Shown here: positions 33,901 to 48,345 of the stretch, piece by piece
Position numbering within the stretch: the first letter of the stretch is position 1
Layout: the number at the start of each line of letters is the position of its first letter
Origin: Dromaius novaehollandiae
Lineage: Eukaryota > Chordata > Aves > Casuariiformes > Dromaiidae
Assembly (NCBI RefSeq): GCF_036370855.1
Contig: NC_088101.1
Span: 34,744,585 to 34,808,584 of the forward strand
DNA: 64,000 nucleotides
Direction of reading: 5' to 3'
Notes under the pieces: generated by a model
Told to the model about the DNA's origin: nothing
Database searches by the model: none
The model's input: only the letters and a program-made list of their open reading frames with translations
Made by a program: the position numbers and the translations under genes

Positions 33901-36900
33901 CTCTATCACATGGAAAGTTTTGCATCTCTGTAACAAAGAAGTAACATAATCTCTTAATCCAATTTACATTCAAAACGCTATCATTTTATTCTTACTTCTG
34001 AAGTTTGTTTTCATTGCTCCTTTGTTACAAGAGACAAAACTGCTGTGGGTGGCTGGTATTTCTGGCCAGGACTGTCACAACTTGGATACACAGCTCACAA
34101 CAGAGCTGAGGGGCTCTGGTGCTATAAATCTGCTAAAACATGTAATGTCAGCATATGCGGAAGCAGCCCTCTGTGGCCACTTTTTGGAGGAGGCTCCCAA
34201 ATTAGCGATTGCTGTGGCTGGTTAGGCCTTCAGGGCTGTCTGTTTGGGTGTGAACGCCTTGGGACAATGGGTTTTGCTGGATGGCTGGAAAGTGGTTTTC
34301 TCCAATTTTTCTGCAGTGGGAGGGTTAGAGCCAGCCTAAGACCAAAGAAACTGGGCGCTTAAAACCCGAGTCTGGATAGGCCAAGAAGTTTCTTATCAAA
34401 CCCAGAGAAATCCAGGCCTCCCACTGGGATGAAAGTACACCTGATTTTCTGTCCAGATCAAGCCAGACCTAGCTGATAAAGCTGATGAAAGGCTGATTGG
34501 TACAAGTTGTGGACTCTGACCACCTACAGGATACTGACTGAGAAGCTGGGCAGCAAAGAATGCGTGTACAGCCCAGTATTGTGTCCAGCCTCATCAAGTC
34601 ACGGGGGCACCTGAGGTGGATTTCTTTCAATCTCTACCCCTAAAATTGTTCCCTTTTGCATTCAAAGAGAAAAAAAATCGCTGAACCTAAGGAAGAGTGC
34701 AAGATTGGCTCTGCAACCTAGCAATAATGAGACCCACCTCAGATGTGAAAGAGTAAAATTAGTGTTCAAGTTGTCAGTCCAGGATGAATATTGAATTACT
34801 TCTTCTGGAAATGTTTCAATTTGTTTGCAGAACAGACTCACAAAGCATCATCCTGAAAATCCAGTTTTCAAGAGGATTTTACACTAGGTTAGTGAAGAAG
34901 GTTTGTTTATTGACAAAACTGGCTCTATCTGAGAGTCTCCAGGGATGATTTACTACTCTGGTCCTCCCCATGCCTTGCTGGCTGCTTTAGGTAGTTCACC
35001 AGCTTCAGTGAATGCCATTTTCAGGTGTCAATTGTATGGGCAGCCTGAGCATCTAACTTCAGGCATTTATGCAGGTGATTCCCTATCCATAGGTTGCATT
35101 GCTTCTCATCACTCAAGAAATTCAGAGAATGGTTGCTAAAGGAAGGAATATATATATATATGTTCTCAAATTCTTTTGTCATAGTACCATAGCATGTACA
35201 AGCTATATTCAAGGCTCTCCATTTATGTATGAATATTCTGTGGGTGGAGACCCCGTGTCTCATACTGCTTATACAGCCGCATGCTGTTCTTCCTAGCTGT
35301 TCATCAATATGGACACAAGACTTCCCTCTGAAACTGAATGCTCTACAAGAGATTGCTATGTTTAAGCAATGCTCCTGAGAAGATGCCCTATGGGTCCTAG
35401 TACTAACAATATGCCTCTCTCCTCCATGGCTTCTCACTGCTTGCATCAAATACTGAATTTGTTTGATACGGTTAGTGAGGGCACAGAATTTTTCACTTCT
35501 CTATTTCACTACTTTGCTTGGAGATAATAGAGGAAGAGGGCAGATAAATCTCACACTACTACGAAAACCTGAGTTACTGAGTTTCTTCTTTCCTCGAGCT
35601 CCTTTCCAGCAAAAGATGCCCACATCCTGCTATATCTGATTCATTTGCCTGCCTGTAACAAAGCCTCTAAATTCAGTATTGATAACACAGAAAAGTGTTC
35701 ACATTAAATAATGGAGGAAATGGTGAGGAAAATTTCTGGTGCAAAGCTGAGTTTCAACTTTTAGTCCACACATTTTCGTTATGGCTTATCAGTAGAGTAA
35801 GCCTCATGTAACTGGTAGGGTTTCCTTGATGCATGTATTTCTTACTGCCCCTAAGACTTGAAATTACCTCTCATGCCATAAACTGCAGAAGTTTATCACA
35901 TTTTCCAGTCTTTTGAATACACATATTAGCTAGAAGCTGCTCTCTTTTCAAAATCAAATTCCATCCTAATCAAGGAGACAGTGGCTGAGGCTCTCCACGC
36001 ACCAGAACATAGTAAACAAAACACAGCATATTGTCAATACCGGCATTCAGGTTATATTCTGTTCTCTTGTTTAGTCTGGGAAACTTGTGGGACTCTTTCA
36101 CAGGCCACAGGAGTAGAATAGAGGGGGCAAAACAAAGGTCAAGGTAGATGGATGTACATGAAGAAGCTACACGTACAGATGGAGGAAATCAGGTGGAGGA
36201 GAGTTCCTTTCTAAAGACAGAGAAGAGATCTGTCTTTCTCTCTTTGTCCCATCACTTCACTAAGTTCACCAGTGGGCTTATGCCTTGAATTCACACTGTA
36301 GCAAATAGTCCCATGTCTAGACTTCTTGGAGAGATGAACTAGAACACAATGTGGGGAGCACATGCATCTGAAATTTTGGTAACCAGCTTATTTGAATCCA
36401 GTTTTCTCACCAGCCAAATAATTAGTGGCTGGCTCCACATAGTGGTTTCTCACATAATTCCACTGAGTATGGGTTTGAGAGTTGGTATTTTATCCCTCAG
36501 CATAGCATTATATTAGTTTTCCAGTGAGGTGCCATTTGCAAGCCTGAGCCATCTAGAAGCCTGTACAGTGGAACAGCCAAAGCTGGCTAGAGTCATTCTG
36601 GGCACTGCCGAGCCCATATCTGGTTGGAGAGATTAGGAATTAGAAAGATGTTGTGCCCTAGTGCACATCAGTGCGTGTGATGTTGGGTGTCGGCAGAGAT
36701 AGGTAGGGTTAGTTTAATAGTGGATGAGTCTGAGGTTATTTAAAAAAAAAATAGCAGAGAGCTAAAGGTAACAGAGATATTATACCACCCAAATCAGCGT
36801 CTGGCACTTATGAAATAAACATGGCCATTGCACAGCCTTGGCTCAGAAGTTTTATGGCAGTCAAGTTTATGACACATGATTATGGAAGACACTGACTCTG

Positions 36901-39891
36901 CCAGTTAGAACTCTTACTTCACTTCCCCTCTGGAGCCTCCTTCCTGGTAGCACAAATCTCATTAAAAAATTAAAAAAAAAATTCTCTGAAGTAATCTTAT
37001 TTTCCTCAATCCTCAGTTATTTGGCAGTACTCTGAGACATACAGACTTCTCTCTCATACTCCTTCACTCCTACAAGTATGATTGATTATATCCAGCATTT
37101 CTGCATATGTGTCAAAGACAGAATGTATGCTGATGAGATGCAGCAGTTCAACTGTCTTTCTAGGGTGCTACAATGGCAAAGATGCTTCTGTGAAACATCT
37201 TTCACAGGCCAACCCATCAATCTCATTCAATTCATCTTTACAAAATAAATAATTTTTAAAGCAGAGGACTAACAGAAGAAGAAAAAGGCATGTGCCCATT
37301 TTTATTCCCAGATTGCTCCTCTGCAGGTGGCTTTTTTCTGCACAGTACCTGTCTGTTGCTAAGCCAAAGTCTGAGTTACTGACAGTGCTGCAGCTCAGTT
37401 CTGCATACAGTTTGCTAGAGTTGAATCCTGGCGCTTCAGAAGAATCTTCTGGCAAGGGGAGAAGGCCAAAGGCAGCCTCAGATCTTGCTGTTTGTTTCTA
37501 CAAAGCCCGTGCCAGTATTTATTTGCTCATCTGAAAGTGAGGATTAATCTTAATCACCGAGAGAAGATTTTTAGAGCTATGACAAGACTGCTAAAAGTGT
37601 CTCTTTTCAGACAAAGTTGTGGTGAACGACGTACTATACTTTGAAGTCCTTGTTATACTGTGTGTCCTGCACAGCTGTGTCATTTTGTATCACTTTGTTA
37701 GCTATGACATTGTGTTACTCATAGGCTTTGATTTCAGTTACATAAGCTTCTGTGTCAGCCTGAGATGAAGCCAAGCTGATGCACACAAATAACGCTGGAC
37801 TGGTACTGTAAAAAGCATGACTAACTCTAATCTGAAACTTTCTGACACTTGTTTATGACAAGATGGGTTCCTGTCTGCTTCCAACTTTGCAATCTGTTCT
37901 CTCTGCAGGATGTGCAAGGTTAATGCGCAGCTTTCCATTAAAACTCAATTTGATAATTGATACCCATCACTTTTTCTGGGAACCGTATATGCTTCCTGGA
38001 CCAGCCAGTGAGAATCGGGGACTGTGATGCTCCTTGGAAGCTGCCATTACATATCACTCCAACTGCTGAGTCTTCAGCTTTCAGCATTGACAAATCCTCT
38101 TCTTCCACTGCGTTTTCTGCAGCTTCATGTAAGCTCTCTCTCACAATGCAGTGACTGTGTGTCTGGAGGTGCAGTGAGTAGGCTCTTCCTTGGGCATTCC
38201 TGGCTGGCTTCTCTCTGCATGGGCCAGTTGTGAAAGTAAACCAGGCCATGGGCCTGTGCAGGGAGAAAGGAGAAGGAGAAAGAAAATGACTCCTTCTTGA
38301 GGATGTATACGTAATGTATAAAGGCAAACCCAGTACACCCTGAAGAGATCTGACTGGATAGGAAAAATCACATTCAGCAAAGAGTATTTGCCCTCTGGAG
38401 TCCCAGCTGACAGTTTGGGTTCACACGGCAAGACCACAGTGCACAAAGAACTGCTATGTATGTGCATAGGTCACTGAGTGGAATAAAAGCCTCAGACTCC
38501 GTGCTTTAAAAGGATAATGGAACCACAGTTGTCAACAGGTAACGCAGTAAGCAACAGAACGGCAACTTGATGTCACACAGGATGAATAACATGACCTGGG
38601 TAACATGTACATGTGCACATGCATCTGTGTGTATCCTATGCTTTTAACCTCCTATCTCTGCCATGGTGATTTTTGACAACTCATTCTGCCTCAGTTGAGA
38701 AACAGATGGGGCTGCTTGGCACTTGCATTATCCATTGATAGAAGTAACACGCTGTGAGTGTGTGTATGAAACATACCAAACATCCGTTCCTAGAGCAAAT
38801 CACAATTTTATAACCCCACCTTCTTAAAGTCAGCTAATGATAAAAGCTGAGGCTGTAATCTTTCGAGTCTGAGGGCTCATACTGCTGAAGAAATATGCTG
38901 CTGAGGAAAAACACTGAACACTAGTAATTGCACCATGAGTATACTTGGTGCTTGGTAGTAAAGCTGTACTCCCTCCCCTCTTCCTCCAGTGCCACTGTAT
39001 GCTCTGGTGGCAAAGCAGGGAAAGGTTCTTGCACTCTATGGCATCTTAGCTTACAATGTCAGAACAGGCTTAGGCAGAAGAAAAGCAGAGAGGCAGATGC
39101 TGCGTAGCAAGTCACTGTACCATTCCCGGTGTTTCTGTGAAGCACAGTAACCGTGGCAGGGCTGAAGCAGCACTCGTGCACAGCGCTGTCAGTGTATCGC
39201 AGGAGTAACTCCTTGGGAATGACCTGCTAGTTCCTGAGTAGACCCAGTGAGGCAGCCACAGCACAGTTGAGTCCTAGCTCCACAGCAAAAGCCTGAGATC
39301 TCTAAAAAGTTGATGGCACATTTAAATGGGGTATGCTTTTCCTATTTGTAGCCAAGACTTTGTGGGAAGTATCAGCAGGACGGTTCATAGAAGCACAAGT
39401 ATCCTATGTCCTGTGGGCTGACAGACTGAGGCTCAGACAGAGCAGAAGAGGGATTAGTTCTCTGGCTGGAAACTCTCTAAAGTGAATTCTAAGGCTACTG
39501 AGCAAAATCAGCATAAGTGATTTTTAGCTTTTGCAGTAAAAGTATAATGCACAAAGCGGAATCTTAAGTCATCTACACTAACCTGCACACATACCAGTAG
39601 TATTAGCAGTAGAAACGGAAATATTTTTCATTACTTTGTAGTACTATTCATTACTAATTTGATGAGATCTACATTCAATTGTGCCACTACTTAATTCTCT
39701 CAAAATCCACGGAATGCAGGTATGCAGACTTAACAAGCTTTCTGTCTCTACATATAGCTCTACTTTTCATTGATTTTCACCAGTGTCCCAAGACTGTTCT
39801 TTCCAGAAACTAGTTTGATCCGTTAACAAAAGAAAAAATATTGGCGTTCAGTATAATGCACGTGCTTTCAAATTACTGAACTTGGCAATTC

Positions 39892-39909
39892 AAAAAAAAA
39901 AAAAAAAAA
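39892..39909. repeat. Poly(A) tract, A18
   Basis: A18 run, intergenic. Confidence 0.88.
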
Positions 39910-41097
39910 GATTTCTTCCAGATATTTTGGAGGCATGGCTAGTGTTTAGAATGGCACTGCCAGAAGAAACTAAGAACCTGACTGCTTTTATTTAATCTCT
40001 GGTCCTCAAATCTATGTTAAAGTGCTCAACAATGTTTAATGTATTTAAGATTACTCAGAAAAGTAGGATGTCAAAATACAGCTCTGAATCCACAGAGTCC
40101 TCAGATGCATGTCATGAGTGCAGGTTCCACATGAAATATCAGTTTTGTTCTAGTTGCAATCTAACCGCATGGAATACCACTCTGTGGTCACTTAAACTCT
40201 CCATACCTTTGTTGAAAACCTGCCTCAACAAAATATAATTTATTTCGCATGCTGCGTTTGTGGGAACTGGTATTGTCCTCCTATTGCTTATGCTCCAAGG
40301 TAGATCAGGTCTACGAGCAGCTGCTTCCCACCAACCATTCTTGGGCAGATTTTTCCCTCGTAGATTTTTTGTTTAGTATACACAAGCCTCCTTTTGAAAT
40401 TCTCAGGGCTGTTTTGACATTGTGTTAATCCGGAGCTAATGCTGGATCAGCTGTGCCCTGCCATGGCAGAAAATGAATGCTACTGCTGTGGCACAGCAGC
40501 ATACACTACCTTTCAAACGCTGGTGAGGGCACTTGCTACATTTTTCTTAATAGTGATGCTTTCAAACACACGCTGCCAATGTAGTAGTGAATGTTTTAGG
40601 CACCCATCTAGTGCTGAAAGAAGGGCTGCATTCTGATCATTTTTCTCATGGATGCATATAATCCTGTCAGTAACAGCCACCAAAATAAGCCCTCTGCTCA
40701 CAGTGTCTTGTTAGCAAGGACATCCACACGTTCATCTGCACAGAGATAGCACTCCTAGTAACTCAAAATTTGCGTTAACTCTCAATTAAAAATGTAGATA
40801 TCAAATCTCTTTCTGCCTCTGAAATGCAAGGTTGGCAATATCACTAGACCTGGGGGCAGACAAGATGTTCCTTTGATGAAGAATCTATTCTTGGCTCTGT
40901 GATAGACATCCCATGGAGCTTGATACAAATCATTTCAGGCAAGACTTTCCACAGCATTTTGCCCTGGCTCAGGTCTACTTACTACCATTGACTTCAGGTT
41001 GTGCAGAAGAAAACACTTCTAGGTACTTCTAAAACCCTGATTTTTAACCCTCCTGCAAGTCTGATGGAAACTCAGAGCTTCTCCCTCTGACTATAGA

Positions 41098-41124
41098 GCT
41101 TTTCTTTCTTTCTCTCTCTCTCTC
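41098..41124. repeat. TTTC/CT pyrimidine repeat
   Basis: CTTT units passing into (CT)n, a strand-asymmetric polypyrimidine tract in intergenic DNA. Confidence 0.8.
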
Positions 41125-43604
41125 CATACCTCAGTGTTTCCCCAACACACGTGGCATAGATGTGAAGATGTGGGATCCTGCCCACATACATGTTGTGAAG
41201 CTAAACTAATGTTTGTAAATCATTAAGATCCTCAAACAGTTATATAAATCTGAAGTACTGCTAGTAGCTCAAGGCTTCTTTGGTTGCAGACCTATCAAAA
41301 GAGCACACAGAGATGGACAGATGCACGTTCAGGGAGATGACTGCTTCCACCAAGTTTTCCACTCGCTACTTCTTTTATCTTGGTCAGTCCCATTCCATTA
41401 ATTCCTCATTACCATGAGCTAAGCCAAGTCCTGTGCTGATATAGACCCTACCATCCAGAAAGCTTAGGGCCAGCCTTGGCAATTCTGCCAGCCTGTGCTT
41501 CAGGGAAAACTGGCAGTATGAGTGTCACTCATCAAATGAACTGAATCATTCTCCACTTACTCCTGGAAGGACTGTGACCAACAGTAATTGCTTGTTATGA
41601 ACACTCACCCGTCTTTTCCAAAAGGTTAACCTTCTTTGCAGGTGGGTGAGGTAATCTGCACAGGTTTATATCATACTCAATTTTAAGATGGATCTCCTTC
41701 CTCAAAAAAGCTCACCAAATGCCCAGCTCTTGTCTTTATTTCTAAAGCCTCGGTGGTTTTGTTAGACAGACGCATGACTACAGCAAAAGGTTATTTAGTA
41801 TATAAAATGAAAAGCACTGGGCTTGACAGCCCCAGAGAGTGGACTCTGTTGTCAAGGTAAGAAGCTGTTCTGACAGGTGGAGGTGAGAGTCCCGTCTAGC
41901 ACCGAGGCACCATGAGAAAGGGCACTGCACAAATAAGGGCAAATCACAAACCCTAACTGTGCAGGAGGGATGAAAAAATGCACACTCTAGTTTGTTCTGG
42001 TCATCTTTCCTCTTGAGAAGTGCCCTGTCATATGTAAGGACACATGTTCTTTGATGCGCCCATCACGGGTGAATCCTTCTGCTAACATAAAACGGGAAGG
42101 TTGGTGTAACTTCGGAAGCTCTTGATCTCCTCATTAAGTTGCTGACAGCCAGCAGCTACCACACATTCACATACCCACTATGGGGTCTCCTGCAGTGCCC
42201 CGCAGAGGGGGGGGTGGAGCACAACTCTTGGCACACTTCCGCAATCCTGCTTGGTGCTCACAGCTGTTTTGCTGCAGGGGAAAGGGCGGGACTGACTCTG
42301 CAGGTGCACAGCATCAGTAGATGTAATGCAGGAAGGTTCAGTGCAGTTGCAAGCAGTTCCTAACGGCTGCAGATCTGCATGCCTAAGTAGCTTATCAAAT
42401 TATACCTGGGCCTGCATCCCCCTTAGTAATCAAGGCTCTGCTGGCAGTTCCAATTACAAACTCTCTTTGTTGCAGGTTAATAACTAAGCTGTAAGCACTC
42501 AGTCCATAGCAGCACATTCTAGGGAAAAAAAATCAACAGCAGCAAATTCTTGGACCATTTTTTTCTTAAAGCATTTTTTTTCACCATTTTTTGGAAAAGC
42601 AGGAATTGCAAATAATAACAGAAACAACAAAAAACCCAGCAACAAACACGGAAGCTGTCTGGGCTCATAAAATGGAAATCTGACCAGCTTTTTGAAAGTT
42701 ATTTCAGTAGTTTTGCAATTTTTAATATAAAAATATTATTCATCATTCACAGACTGGTCCCCTTGCATTTCAGTGTTATTACCTGCTGTAAGGGTGAGGC
42801 AGGGGCACTGCCTGGACTCCCAGCAGGGACAGATACACAAACACAAGGCACACGATGGTCGATACGGAGCATTTATTACCTCTGTGTCTGAACGGGCATT
42901 CCCTGGCATTTTCCCAATCGAGGCAATAATGGAGCAGGGGATCCCTGGCACCGCTGAGCGTTGGTCCAGGGTGAGGAACACCGGGGTGGGGGGCACTAGA
43001 TGAAGTTTTTATGTACTATACACATGCGCAGTAAGCATGTTGAGCTCATTGTTATTCTCGATTCAAAGCCCCGGTGCAGTGCCACACTGGCACAGGCTCA
43101 GCTACATGACTATGGGTCAACATGCCCTGTTGATGGTCCTTTTCCCACAGAACGGTCTGGCTAGCTTCCATCGCCTATCTCCTCGACATTCTTCCGCACT
43201 TTCCCATACACCTGCTTTTCTAATATCATGATGATCCAACAGTAATGTCAGACTACAAACACAAGGACTAAAGCATAAGCTACCACATTTTGCAATTTCT
43301 ATTGAGTGTGTAGTTTTGAAAATTGTCTACATGTTTATTAGGCAGTTTGACTGAGTTTCAAATTCCAAGAAAGTATGAGCCTGCTTTTGCCTCTTGGTCT
43401 CCCTCTCACTTCCTGCCTGCTTTGTACCTACACTCACATTTGTCCTGGCAGGGAGAGGCCAGAAGTTGTGTACCAGCATATGCAAGAGTTTATGATTATT
43501 TCAAGAATCTGCTGTCCTAACAGTGATTTAGGGCCACTGCTTTGCCATCCTGACAGATTGAGTAAGCGTGGAAGGTGACACAAGGCATTTCTGCAACCAT
43601 GCAG

Positions 43605-43632
43605 GCACGCACGCACACACACACACACACAT
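43605..43632. repeat. GCAC/CA microsatellite
   Basis: Two GCAC units passing into about ten CA units, intergenic. Confidence 0.88.
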
Positions 43633-46600
43633 GTACTTATCTGCAGTAAGGATCTGGACTAAAGTATTTAAAGGATCAGCCTAATAAGCTTTGGCGATTC
43701 CCTAAGTTATGGTGTCTCTAGAACACCTTATTTTTGCGCTCCTAGGAAAGTGCCGTAGCAATTACAGAGAGAGGTTTGTATACAAACTATGAACACAGAC
43801 TTCCAGTTGTGCCAACTCTTAATACCTGCCTAAAAAATATTAACTAGAAATATATCATCATTGGTATTTTGCATATAGATTCAATAATAGCAATGACAGC
43901 TAATTACTTCCTGTCACCAGAGGGCATCGGAGGACAAGCTGATTTTTTAGACAGCATAGGCCCTATCCCTTTAGTTAAACAAGTGAATATTAATGAAGTC
44001 AATGGACCTGAAACCTCTCTTGTCAGCATAACGCTGATATGAAACCAATAACTCTGGCACAAGCGAGCAGGGAACTGGGCCCTGGGTTTGCCCCATAGTA
44101 AGCTAAGGGGTGTCTCCTTGCTCACTCCTCTGCAGCTGTGCACTCACCTGGGGACGAGCTTCAGTACAAATTAGGAATGTGATTAGTTGGTGCTTCAGAG
44201 ATTGCCATGTGGCATGTTAAGACCAAGTCACAAACATGCTGGGATAACCCTTGAGCAATCACTCACCAACAAAGAAATGACAATACTTGGCAATCAGCAT
44301 CTTGGGTTCCCCAAGTGCACTGCAAAGGGTTATTTCAAAAGAGAGAGTGGAAGAAAGTGAGGTTAAAATGGAGCATTTAGTGACCTTCTTCCTAGAAAGA
44401 AGTGAACGAGGGGCTCAGGAACTATTCATCCACGGCTGCCGCAATTTGGTCCAGCTGCCTTGTGGTGCACCAGCACATATATGGAGACTACGAGGCTCTT
44501 CTAGGCTCAGGCAGAGTGGCAGGCTACCTCCTGGTCTGATTCATGAAATTCATTTCTATGCTAAATACAAGCTCAGAGGTTTACAGCAGGAGATGATTTT
44601 CTTAGACTGCTTCACTTGACTGAAGGGCACCTCTTCAGATTAGCAAGGGAATAAAACCAATCTGAGACAGGAAACAGCATGAAAAGTAAGCACTTTGGTG
44701 CCAAAATGGCAAATATATTTCACTTATCAGAAAGGGATACCGTCCATTAAAATCAAACAACAAAGCCTTCTATGCATTATGAACACATTGCTTTTAAACG
44801 GGAGGGAGCAAGCCAAGTTGCCCTCATCTGTTATCACCGTAAAATAGCAATGCTCATTTATAGACTATGACAGTGGCAAATTTATGCCGCATGTCAGATC
44901 CCCGAGGCTATGAGATCACTGACTTCAATTAGAAAGCGAATACTGCTGTGTAACAGTCAGAGGCCTCTGAGTCTGAAGCAGGGATTCTTGTGCTTTTAGA
45001 GCAGGGTCAGCTCAACACCCTAATAATATTCCAGGTTATAACAGGTAATGGTTTAATTTGGATCATACTCTTCTACCCTATTTTTTCTTTAGACATGTAT
45101 TTTCTATTCCAGTTCTTGCTTCACTTCATTCTTTCTACATGGTAGACAACTGCAATAGTCAAGCAAAGCAGGGAAGGCAATAGGGCCTACTAATTTATTT
45201 GCTTTTTCAGATGTAGAGCCTTGTCAACTATACAAAATGCAAATAACCAATCTACCTTTTCAGTACATCACATATTCAAAAGGTAGCAAGCATACACTGG
45301 CAAAAATGAGGACTCATTTGTTTCTCTTTGAGGTGGTCTCCAAAAAATGAGTACTGAAAGTTGTCACACTGAGACTATTTTGGATCAGAGGAAGGAAAGG
45401 TATCTACCCTAAAGCCCTTATAGAGAATGCCTCCAAGCTGTCCCTGAAGTTTAAAGTATAGGAGATCTGATCTGAATTCATGGCTTCTATCTACACAGAG
45501 ACCTGCATCAAAACAAAGTGTATCTCATTCTCTATCCTGCTTAAGTTGCTTATTCTTCTCAAAGCTTATAATCTGTAAAGACACATTTTCTCTTGAGCAT
45601 TATAGCCTTAAATTTTTATCATATTGGCAGCAGAAGAGACTCAAAAAACCTGCAGGGATTAAACAAAGCTGTGTATTTGGTGGGAGACCTGTTTTTCATA
45701 CTGATCTAAACACTTTCACTAGTGTGTTTTTAGCATGAAAATTATCTCAAGAAAGGGCAAATTTTTATTTCTTTTGAAACTTAATTTTTGCATTTTAAAC
45801 CAATCTAAAAATTAATTTTGTTCCAAGTACAATTACAGCTTTGATTTTCAAAATAGAAATACATTTAGGATATCAACCTTTTTTCCCCATTAAAAAATTA
45901 ATTTCTTTCAGGTCCTCTCTGTGGAAAAGTGGGGTTGAAAGTGACTGACAAGTAAAAACAGAACCAAAATCTGAAAATAATACTAAGTAAGTAAATGCCA
46001 AAAATGAAATTTTGATTAATAAATAAAAGGACAATAATGCACACAGAAAATTGAAAAGGGATAGATTGCTAAAATTACCTAAAATGCTTTTTTTGTTTTT
46101 TAAGTAGCACAGATCATGGATAATACTGAAACAATACAACTTGGAGTATATTCCTGGATTCTCTGCCCAGAGTCATGCTATGCTTACTGTGGGCTGTGAG
46201 TATTTTACAGGAGAACACTGCTTACATAATCACATCCACATATGGTAACATGCACATAGCTCTAAGCACCAGGGAAAATAACGGAAATTTATACGATGAT
46301 GCACTTGAAAGTTAAGATGGTGGAAATGCTACTTTCAGCTGCAACTCCTGATTTTGGAAGGTATATGTTCCCCTGTCATTCTACTTATTGCTCTATTTCT
46401 CCAGTTATTTTTCTTCTGGATTAACAGAGCAAGGCTTCCCAAAGGAACAGCACCAGTCAGAAAAAATGGACCAAAGCTTGTCTCATGGTCCTCCTCTGGG
46501 GTAATGCTACATACCTCCCTGAACTTCTTGGCACACAGGAAATACATCTGTTCTAACTCCTGTGTGCTGATGCTTTTCCATGGCTTCACTTCAGCGAGAG

Positions 46601-48254
46601 ACCTACAGCTTCTCATCTCCTCTTGGCTTTCTTCTCATTTTGAGATGCAGGTGAGGGAAAAGGACAGCCTTGGATAGCAGATGCTGCAATTCCAACATCT
46701 TCCTTGAAGTGGCAAGGAAAATGTCTGCACCTTACCCTATCTCCACAGGCACTTAAATAATTTGTGGAAGCAGTAAGCTGAAGCACAGTCTTGTAAGACA
46801 GGTTACACCATCAGGACTTGACCAGCTGACATACTCCTGGTTAGAAATAGTGGCTAATGCATGAAGCACTTGTGTGTAGCTCCCACTAGTGCCCGTGGGA
46901 AATACCATTTCTCTCCTGGATGGGACAGCTGGGATTGCAGCAGGAGAACACTATCAAACAGGCCAGGTGCTAGGGGCTACGCATCTGTCTGAGTTTTGCA
47001 ACAAATTTTTACAACAGCAACTGAATTTAGGATTAATAGAGACTTTCAATTCTTTCTCACTTGGTCCTTTCTATAGCACAGACTGACTGTAAAGTGTTCT
47101 CGCTCTGAGGCTGTGATGGTGTCTGTGTCCTGGGCAAGGACCTCACTGTCTAAGGCACCCTACAAACAGTGAGCAAAGGAGAGCAAGGACAGGAGCAGTT
47201 TGCATGTGCAAAGGAGAATCAAGCCTCTGAAATCCAAGAAAGTACAGTATGTAACACTGCTAGTAATAGGGAGAAATGGGACATGTTATATTTGGTATCT
47301 ATACAACGGGTAACGTGCAGCTTCCCAAGAGTATCCCCTCCCTCCTCACAAAAAGAACTAATGGATTTTATGAGCCAAGGGGCATTTTCTGTCAGGGGGT
47401 GAGAGAGTGCCGTGGAATGGAAGAAAATATGGTTGTCATACACAAGAGGGAGAAGTGCTACACACTCATGTCAGAGGCCCAGGATCTCAATGGAAGATAT
47501 TTATAGCTCTGCCTCTGAAGAAGATAAAAGTAGTTCTGATTCTGAGAAAGGGAACAAAAAGTGTTACCTAAAAATAAATGTCCCAAGTCAATGCTACCTA
47601 TTTCTACATTCCCTGTTTCAGAGCTGGTTAAATGAACTACATCAAGAAGCATTTGGGTTGTTCAGAGAGTAATAAGGCCATTTTGGAGTCAGAATGGGTT
47701 TCATTTTCAAACTCTGCTAATTTATCAGCAGGGTTCATCTGTACTCTGCAATATCATCTCTCAGTGTCTCAGGGAGGCAAATTCAGTCAGCACAGGGATG
47801 TTAGCTGATCCAAATGGTGACCAGGGCAAGGTGATCGAGGATGAAAGCACACATTAATTGCACTCCCACAGTACCTGGTTTAACTTCTGCTAGCTTCTGT
47901 ATGAGCTCTACTAGGTTATGCTGTGAGCTGACACTCTTCCACACTTTACTGCTAGTTCCCGTCTCTCCTGCCTTCCCAATTCACATCTGATTCAAAGCGT
48001 AATCCCAATTGTATTAACAGTTTGTGGGTGATGCACAGAAGTGTGGGGGAGGAAAAAGGAGCCACAAATGAGGAGCCAGTTTGTCAGACCTCAATCTGAT
48101 AGTCTAGCTCTTCAGTACTGCCTTGCATTAAGCAGCGGCAGCTCTGACTTCAGAGGGACTAGGAGCAAATAATGCAGTGGTTCCCAATCTTTAAACCAGT
48201 GAAATCTGGCCTGGAAAAGGAGAAGGCAATACAGCTCTTCCACCTTCCTCCCTG

Positions 48255-48345
48255 CTTGGAAACAACTGATAATTGATGGTAAAATTGAAATGAAGTGACT
48301 TTGCTATCACTAAATTAGTGATAGTCAGAAGCAGAGCTGAATGAG
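48255..48345. repeat. Possible MIR-type SINE relic
   Basis: The word order resembles the reverse complement of the MIR core and tail: AAGTGACTTTGCTATCAC, then TAGTGATAGTCAGAAGCAGAGCTGAAT, compared with the MIR pattern of GTGACTTGCCCAAGGTCAC, AGTCAGAGGCAGAGCTG. It is heavily diverged. The call is from memory of the consensus and needs an alignment. It overlaps a 21-bp palindrome at 48304-48324. Confidence 0.4.
48304..48324. repeat. 21-bp palindrome with one central base
   Basis: CTATCACTAA, one A, then TTAGTGATAG, the exact reverse complement. It sits in the possible MIR relic; the MIR word there is GGTCACACAGCTAGT, so the dyad may have formed by mutation within the relic. Confidence 0.85.

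Larger units (their letters stand above)
30919..48254. other. Intergenic region between SETD7 and MGST2, left part
   Basis: Moderately AT-rich DNA with no coding exon, RNA gene or young transposon that I can recognise on either strand. Small items are a TA run (about 35152-35161), an A18 tract (39892-39909), a CT-rich run (about 41098-41124) and a CA repeat (43605-43632). Short open frames occur at the density expected by chance. Enhancers for either neighbour could lie here, but the single sequence does not show them. Confidence 0.6.
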
